Of a stretch of 64,000 nucleotides of DNA, positions 59,657 through 64,000 are shown in pieces. A program made the translations under genes and the position numbers. Within the stretch, counting starts at the first letter, position 1, and each line of letters starts with the position of its first letter. Source of the stretch: Paenibacillus lautus NBRC 15380 (GTDB lineage Bacteria > Bacillota > Bacilli > Paenibacillales > Paenibacillaceae); the NCBI RefSeq assembly GCF_004000945.1, contig NZ_BIMF01000020.1, forward strand, positions 52,121 through 116,120, in the 5' to 3' direction. The notes under the pieces are model-generated. The model saw nothing but the letters and a program-made list of their open reading frames with translations, had not been told where the DNA came from and ran no database searches.

Positions 59657-59879
59657 GATATCAGAAAGTATAAACTTCGAAGCTTGTAGCTTCCTGATAT
59701 CGCAAGAAAAACTTCCTCTAACTGCGGTCTGTCATCTGTGAAAGTACGTCGATAGACGTTTTTCTTGTAGATATCAGAAGTATAAACTTCGAAGCTTGTG
59801 ACTTCCTGATATCGCAAGAAAAACTTCCTTTAACTGCGGTCTGTCATCTGTGAAAGTACGTCGATAGACGTTTTTCTTA
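59657..59879 (+). repeat. Tandem pair of ~112-bp structured repeats
   Basis: Two nearly identical copies: 59657-59768 and 59770-59879, offset 113 bases. Each has a first hairpin with arms GATATCAG/CTGATATC, then CGCAAGAAAAACTTCC, a CGCA/TGCG closing pair, GGTCTGTCATCTGTGAAAG and a final ACGTC-GATA-GACGT hairpin with five T. They differ at only a few positions. Related partial copies occur at 11940-11980, 54175-54230 and 63914-64000. The second copy runs into the stop codon of the flavoprotein gene on the minus strand. Confidence 0.9.
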
Positions 59880-61154
59880 TGATTTGTTTATCGCTGCGGC
59901 TTCGGCTGCATGCTTGCCTGCCGTATAACCGGTCGCAAAGGCAGCCGTAATATTGTAACCGCCGGTGTATCCGTGAATATCCAGAATTTCACCGCAGAAG
60001 AAGAGGCCGGGCATCAGCTTGGATTCCATGCTTTTGGGCTGGATTTCCTTGAGGCTGACGCCGCCGCCTGTCACGAAGGCCTCCTTCAGCGAACGGGTGC
60101 CCGAAGCGCGGAACGTGAACTTTTTTAGAATGGAGGCAAAGGTTGTCAGTGCTGTTTTGGATATTCCGCTGCAGATCATATCGCAATCGATGGACGACTT
60201 GGATAGCAGCAGGGGGATCATTCGTTCCGGCAGCACGCCTTTAAGCACGTTTTTGATGCTCTTCCTCGGCTCATCCTCCAGCCGCCCTTTGAGTTCGGCC
60301 TCAAGCTCTGCTTGGGAGCGATCGGGGAACAGATCGATGGCCATGTCCACATTCACGATATCAAACTTCCGCTGTACCTGGCGGATGAACTGACTGCAGC
60401 GCAGCGCGATCGGACCGGACACCCCGAAATGGGTGAACAGCATGTCTCCCCGGTGGGCAATCACTTTTTTTCCTTTCGGATTCCAGACGGACAGCTCGAC
60501 ATCCCGCAGTGAAAGGCCTTGCAGCTCTTTAGAGGCAATAAACGGCTCGGTGGAGACGATAGGCACTTCAGTTGGATACAGCTCCGTGATGGTATGGCCT
60601 GCCGCTTCAGCCCATGGATAGCCGTCCCCCGTGGAACCGGTTTGCGGCACAGACTGCCCGCCGGTTGCAATGATCACGCAGGATGACTTGATCGCTTCCC
60701 CGGATTTAAGTTCTACCCCGGCCGTCCGGCCGTTCTCATAGAGAACTCTCTTCACCGGACTGTTTGTCCGAATGTCGGTACCGAGCTCCTTCACTTTGCC
60801 AATCAAGGCATTCACGACGCTGGAGGCTTTATCCGTCACAGGAAACATGCGCCCGTTGTCTTCTTCTTTGAGGCGGATACCAAGGCCCTCGAAAAAAGAC
60901 ATGATATCCTTGTTGTTCCAATGCTGAAAAGCACTATATAAAAAACGGCCGTTTCCCGGGATGTTGGCAATCAATTCATCCTGTTCTTTGGCATTCGTCA
61001 CATTGCATCTTCCGCCGCCCGATATGCCAAGTTTACGGCCAAGTTTATCTCCTTTGTCGATCAGCAGAACGGAAGCTCCTCTTTCCCCTGCAGCCACGCA
61101 GGACATTAATCCGGAAGGTCCGCCGCCGATGACAATAATATCATAATCAAGCAT
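59877..61154 (-). CDS. HI0933-like FAD-dependent oxidoreductase (YhiN/aminoacetone oxidase family)
   Basis: Flavoprotein of 425 aa. The FAD-binding motif is DIIVIGGGPSGLMSCVAAGERGASVLLIDKG, followed by KLGISGGGRCNVTNA, and later GGQSVPQTGSTGDGYPWAEAAGHTI. The C-terminus GYTGGYNITAAFATGYTAGKHAA is a family signature. The biological substrate is unknown; some members oxidise aminoacetone or modify RNA. Its stop TAA lies inside the tail of the tandem repeat. No ribosome site was judged closely; the ATG at 61154 fits the family N-terminus. Confidence 0.92.
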   Translation of the reverse strand: MLDYDIIVIGGGPSGLMSCVAAGERGASVLLIDKGDKLGRKLGISGGGRCNVTNAKEQDELIANIPGNGRFLYSAFQHWNNKDIMSFFEGLGIRLKEEDNGRMFPVTDKASSVVNALIGKVKELGTDIRTNSPVKRVLYENGRTAGVELKSGEAIKSSCVIIATGGQSVPQTGSTGDGYPWAEAAGHTITELYPTEVPIVSTEPFIASKELQGLSLRDVELSVWNPKGKKVIAHRGDMLFTHFGVSGPIALRCSQFIRQVQRKFDIVNVDMAIDLFPDRSQAELEAELKGRLEDEPRKSIKNVLKGVLPERMIPLLLSKSSIDCDMICSGISKTALTTFASILKKFTFRASGTRSLKEAFVTGGGVSLKEIQPKSMESKLMPGLFFCGEILDIHGYTGGYNITAAFATGYTAGKHAAEAAAINKS

Positions 61155-61365
61155 GTTTGCTCATAGCTCCTTTGGGGGTATATCAATTAATAGATGAATC
61201 TTATTATATAGGATTTTTGCGAATTATCCCAAACCCCATGAATAGGACATAGGATGGAGTTTCCCCAGACTTCGAAAGAGAAATTACAAGATATTGTAAT
61301 ATGATGTCGCCTATGCTTTAATCAGAAATATTAGATGCGTCGTCCAATTGAGGTGATCGATCACT

Positions 61366-63090
61366 GTGCTGAGCCTATGGAAAGATATCTTGCTGCAAGT
61401 TTTGCTGTCTGGTACACTCATCTTTCATCTGCCGCTTCTCCTCGACAGACATCTAAAGTGGCTGAACAAGAAGCATCCGGATGATCTGCTTCGATTTCGC
61501 GAACATATTGTCATAGCAAGCGGGATTAGCACCATATTATGCATTTTGATCTCGGCCATGAACGATTATTACGTACCGATCAACCTTGGTGTAATCCCGT
61601 TGTTTCTAGGCATATTATATGGAGGTCGTCGTTCAGGGCTTTTTCTTGCAGCTATGTATATCACAAGCCAAGGGCTGATTAACGGTTGGTCAACGATCGG
61701 CCTCATTCTGAATATGCTCATTCTGGGGTATTCGCTATTACCCTGGATTACCTCTAATTTCAAGAAAGGCTCCATGACCGAAAAAATTTGTTGGCTGTGG
61801 AGCGCGCTTATTCCGGCTATGCTGATTATTGTAGCCTCCCACGCGATTGAAGGAAAGGTTAAGAATAATGATCTGAATCCGGATACGATATTGGTGACCA
61901 TTCTGTATATGCTGATCGGCATTTTTTATTCAGGAATGATTGTATACTGGATCGAATTAACATGTGAGCGCCTGGGCGCTGGCCAATACGATGTGAAGAA
62001 CAGAGAGTGGTCATCTTTAACGAAAATGATGGAGATGATTCCTTTAGGGATGGTCGCGGTGGATCGAAACGGCAATATCATCGCATTTAATCAACCGCTT
62101 ATCCGCAGCTTTCGCAACGTGTTTCCTAATCTGACAACCAAGGATGTCATCGGCAGACCCTTATTTGACTTATTGGACGGCATGATTCAAAAGGAACATC
62201 TGCGCAGCCGGTTTCAGAGAGCTATGGACGGAATCGAAAGCACCGGCGAGATTATGCGAAGCGCTACCCGGGTATATTCCACAGGCATCTATCCGCTTAT
62301 ACATAATGGGAACGGCGACATCTTGGGTGCGGTAGGTATTATGGAAGACATTACGGAGCTGGAGAGACTTCGGACGGAATTCATTAAAGTAGAACGTTTA
62401 AGTTTGGTTGGCCAAATGGCGGCAAGCATTACCCATGAGATTCGCAACCCGATGGCTGTCGTCCGCGGATTCTTGCAGCTGATGCAGGAGAAGAGTCCGG
62501 ATACGCTGGACCATTATTACCGGATCGTCATGGAGGAGCTCGATCGGGCCAACGGTATCATCAGCGATTTTTTATCCCTCGCCCAGAACCGGGTTGCAGA
62601 GAAGGAAGAGTGTCACCTGCATGACATTATCCATGAGCTCAGCCCGCTCTTGTGGGCCGACGCGAATTTGCGCGGACAGAGCATTGACCTGAAACTCGGA
62701 AATGGGATTCCCCGCCTGTACCTGAATGCCAAGGAGATGAAACAGCTGATTCTGAATCTGTGCCGAAATGGGATGGAGGCGATGGACGACAAGGGGACGT
62801 TGACGATCGAAACCCGGCTCGATGGGGATCAGGCCCAGCTTTATGTTGCGGATACGGGAATCGGCATCTCCGAGAATGAGCTGGAGCGCTTGTTTGAACC
62901 TTTTTTTACGACGAAGAGTAAGGGAACGGGGCTAGGACTCGCCCTGTGCATGAGCATTGTACAGCGTCATCACGGGACCATTGATGTGAAGTCGCAGCTA
63001 GGCGAGGGAACGGTTTTCATTATTTCCTTTCCTGTGCACTCGTACCAGCAAAGCTTACCGGAATCCCAGAGCGCTGCCGCTTCCGAATAA
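61366..63090 (+). CDS. KinB-like membrane sensor histidine kinase
   Basis: Membrane kinase of 574 aa. The N-terminal 200 residues hold about six helices of the 5TMR/LytS-like type. A PAS domain follows (about 222-335; MVAVDRNGNIIAFNQP, MEDITELERLRTEF), then the phospho-acceptor in MAASITHEIRNPMAVVRGFL, N box LILNLCRNGMEA, G1 DTGIGIS, F box LFEPFFTTK and G2 GTGLGLALC. The architecture matches sporulation kinases such as KinB, which feed the Spo0 phosphorelay. There is no response regulator beside it, as usual for orphan sporulation kinases. The start is a GTG with GAGGTG upstream. Confidence 0.9.
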   Translation: MLSLWKDILLQVLLSGTLIFHLPLLLDRHLKWLNKKHPDDLLRFREHIVIASGISTILCILISAMNDYYVPINLGVIPLFLGILYGGRRSGLFLAAMYITSQGLINGWSTIGLILNMLILGYSLLPWITSNFKKGSMTEKICWLWSALIPAMLIIVASHAIEGKVKNNDLNPDTILVTILYMLIGIFYSGMIVYWIELTCERLGAGQYDVKNREWSSLTKMMEMIPLGMVAVDRNGNIIAFNQPLIRSFRNVFPNLTTKDVIGRPLFDLLDGMIQKEHLRSRFQRAMDGIESTGEIMRSATRVYSTGIYPLIHNGNGDILGAVGIMEDITELERLRTEFIKVERLSLVGQMAASITHEIRNPMAVVRGFLQLMQEKSPDTLDHYYRIVMEELDRANGIISDFLSLAQNRVAEKEECHLHDIIHELSPLLWADANLRGQSIDLKLGNGIPRLYLNAKEMKQLILNLCRNGMEAMDDKGTLTIETRLDGDQAQLYVADTGIGISENELERLFEPFFTTKSKGTGLGLALCMSIVQRHHGTIDVKSQLGEGTVFIISFPVHSYQQSLPESQSAAASE

Positions 63091-63145
63091 ACAGGCTGAT
63101 AATTACGCATCATAAGGCAGAGCTCAGGGTAAAGGAGGGATTCGG

Positions 63146-63259
63146 ATGAGTAAAAATGATTCCAAACAACAGGAGCAGCAGGAGCGTGAAAACAAAGATC
63201 GCCGTGGCGAGCCCATCGTGGACAAGAAAAAAGATGGGGTAAACTATCCTGCTACCTAG
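63146..63259 (+). CDS. Small hydrophilic protein (37 aa)
   Basis: A short frame beginning MSKNDSKQQEQQERENKD, with a very charged, Gln/Glu/Lys-rich composition and no hydrophobic stretch. AAAGGAGG seven bases before the ATG is a strong ribosome site. It is not recognised; small acidic/basic proteins of this kind are common in spore-formers. It lies between the kinase and the bacilliredoxin gene, both in the same direction. Confidence 0.7.
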   Translation: MSKNDSKQQEQQERENKDRRGEPIVDKKKDGVNYPAT

Positions 63260-63416
63260 TTTACACGAATGGAACAATAAAAGACGGGCGGTATCCTATT
63301 TTGTGATGCTGCTCGTTTTGTATTTTCTTGCTTTCACTCTTTAGGATTGTATAATATAGATATCGATGAGCTGTTATAATTCGAACAATCTTGTTTATAT
63401 AAGGAGTGAAGCAGTT

Positions 63417-63851
63417 ATGGGTATGTCTTTTGACCGATATATGCGCGATATGGTTCAACCGATGCGGGATGAGCTGACCAGCCTGGGAATTAAGGAACTG
63501 ACGACACCAGAAGAGGTGGAGGAAGTGCTTCCAGCAGCGAAAGGCACAACGCTGATCGTTGTAAACTCCGTATGCGGCTGCGCAGCAGGGCAAGCGCGTC
63601 CTGGTGTAGCCAAAGCGCTCGAGAACCAGGTGAAGCCGGATCATTTGTTTACTGTGTTCGCCGGACAGGATAAGGAAGCAACGGCTAAAGCCCGTGAGTA
63701 TTTTGCTCCGTATCCTCCATCTTCCCCATCGATTGCTCTGCTGAAGGACGGGGAATTGGTGCACTTTATCGAGCGCCATCAAGTGGAGAATCGTTCTGCA
63801 GAAGAAATCGCGGCGGATTTGACCGACGCATTCAATCGCTACTGCCAGTAA
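63417..63851 (+). CDS. BrxA/BrxB-family bacilliredoxin (YphP/YqiW)
   Basis: Cytosolic protein of 144 aa that removes bacillithiol from S-bacillithiolated proteins. The redox motif is the Cys53-Gly-Cys55 pair in VNSVCGCAAGQARPG. MSFDRYMRDMVQPMRDELTSLG is the family N-terminus. GGAG lies ten bases before the ATG at 63417; a longer frame from 63366 has no site. The length equals that of B. subtilis YphP. A terminator follows at 63867-63909. Confidence 0.94.
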   Translation: MGMSFDRYMRDMVQPMRDELTSLGIKELTTPEEVEEVLPAAKGTTLIVVNSVCGCAAGQARPGVAKALENQVKPDHLFTVFAGQDKEATAKAREYFAPYPPSSPSIALLKDGELVHFIERHQVENRSAEEIAADLTDAFNRYCQ

Positions 63852-63866
63852 TCGGCAGTTACATAG

Positions 63867-63909
63867 GCCCCGAAGCATTCGGCATATTCCGAAGCCGCGG
63901 GGCTTTTGT
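63867..63909 (+). terminator. Terminator of the bacilliredoxin gene
   Basis: GCCCCG pairs with CGGGGC; an inner TTCGG/CCGAA stem is nested; TTTTGTT follows. Confidence 0.8.
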
Positions 63910-63913
63910 TATA

Positions 63914-64000
63914 GATATAGAATTTATAAGTTATCTAGCTACGCTGATGAAATTCTATATCGCAAGAAAAACTTCCGCTAAATGCGGTCTGTCTTCTGAG
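63914..64000 (+). repeat. Edge-truncated copy of the dispersed structured repeat
   Basis: GATATAGAATTT (63914-63925) pairs perfectly with AAATTCTATATC (63950-63961), then CGCAAGAAAAACTTCC, a CGCA/TGCG pair and GGTCTGTCTTCTG match the tandem repeat at 59657-59879. The first-hairpin arms differ in sequence from those of the tandem copies but keep pairing. The window ends before the final hairpin. Confidence 0.85.

Noticed and set aside
1..64000. tRNA, rRNA, prophage or transposase genes
   Set aside because: No cloverleaf, rRNA core, integrase or transposase motifs were seen anywhere in the window.

Overview
The window reads as chromosomal DNA of a Gram-positive, spore-forming Firmicute, most likely Paenibacillus. 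The grounds are moderate GC, AGGAGG-type ribosome binding sites, frequent TTG/GTG starts, and gene families typical of that genus: UgpC-type and LplB/YtcP-type sugar ABC importers, YesM/YesN two-component pairs, YkoEDC, EcsAB, a BceRSAB module, bacilliredoxin and a secreted AA10 chitin/cellulose oxygenase. I saw no rRNA, tRNA, phage, transposase or CRISPR array. The species is not determined.

Layout. 1-2.1 kb: malic enzyme, translationally coupled to a gene cut by the left edge, then a small unknown protein. 2.1-4.2 kb: a lytic polysaccharide monooxygenase and a gene-free stretch with two kinds of short repeats. 4.2-11.5 kb: a DeoR regulator divergent from an ABC importer (ATPase, two permeases, binding protein) followed by a glycerophosphodiesterase and a glycerol-1-phosphate dehydrogenase. 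This looks like a locus for taking up and degrading glycerophospho-compounds. 11.5-15.2 kb: a remnant of a binding-protein gene and a second sugar ABC importer. 15.3-20.9 kb: carboxylesterase, two coupled Gfo/Idh/MocA oxidoreductases, an AraC-type regulator and a DUF4406-like protein. 21-24.4 kb: RpiR regulator, PTS EIICB and NanE, an amino-sugar locus.

24.4-30.7 kb (minus strand): response regulator, intramembrane-sensing kinase, BceA/BceB-type ABC transporter, DedA-family protein and UppP. Together these look like an undecaprenyl-phosphate recycling and cell-wall-antibiotic resistance module. 30.8-33.0 kb: a second two-component system. 33.2-39.9 kb: pirin, an SH3-NlpC/P60 cell-wall hydrolase, YwbE, a lipoprotein, a glutamine-rich protein, free methionine sulfoxide reductase, a small helix-turn-helix-like protein, an alpha/beta hydrolase and a GNAT acetyltransferase. 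39.8-42.9 kb: an ECF transporter of the YkoCED (thiamine/pyrimidine precursor) type. 43-44.6 kb: a DHA2-type drug exporter.

44.8-55.4 kb: a complete galactan locus. It has a YesM-type kinase and YesN-type regulator, an LplA/LplB/YtcP-type importer, a GH42 beta-galactosidase and a secreted GH53 endo-galactanase. The secreted enzyme would cut galactan, the importer would bring in oligomers and GH42 would trim them inside the cell. 55.5-57.5 kb: MarR regulator divergent from an MFS exporter. 57.6-59.6 kb: EcsA/EcsB-type transporter. 59.6-59.9 kb: a tandem pair of ~112-bp repeats whose relatives recur elsewhere in the window. 59.9-63.9 kb: HI0933-like flavoprotein, a KinB-like membrane kinase, a 37-residue hydrophilic protein and BrxA/BrxB bacilliredoxin.

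Starts were moved from the longest possible frame wherever a good Shine-Dalgarno sequence supports a later codon. All functions are inferred from recognisable motifs by reading; no database search was possible.
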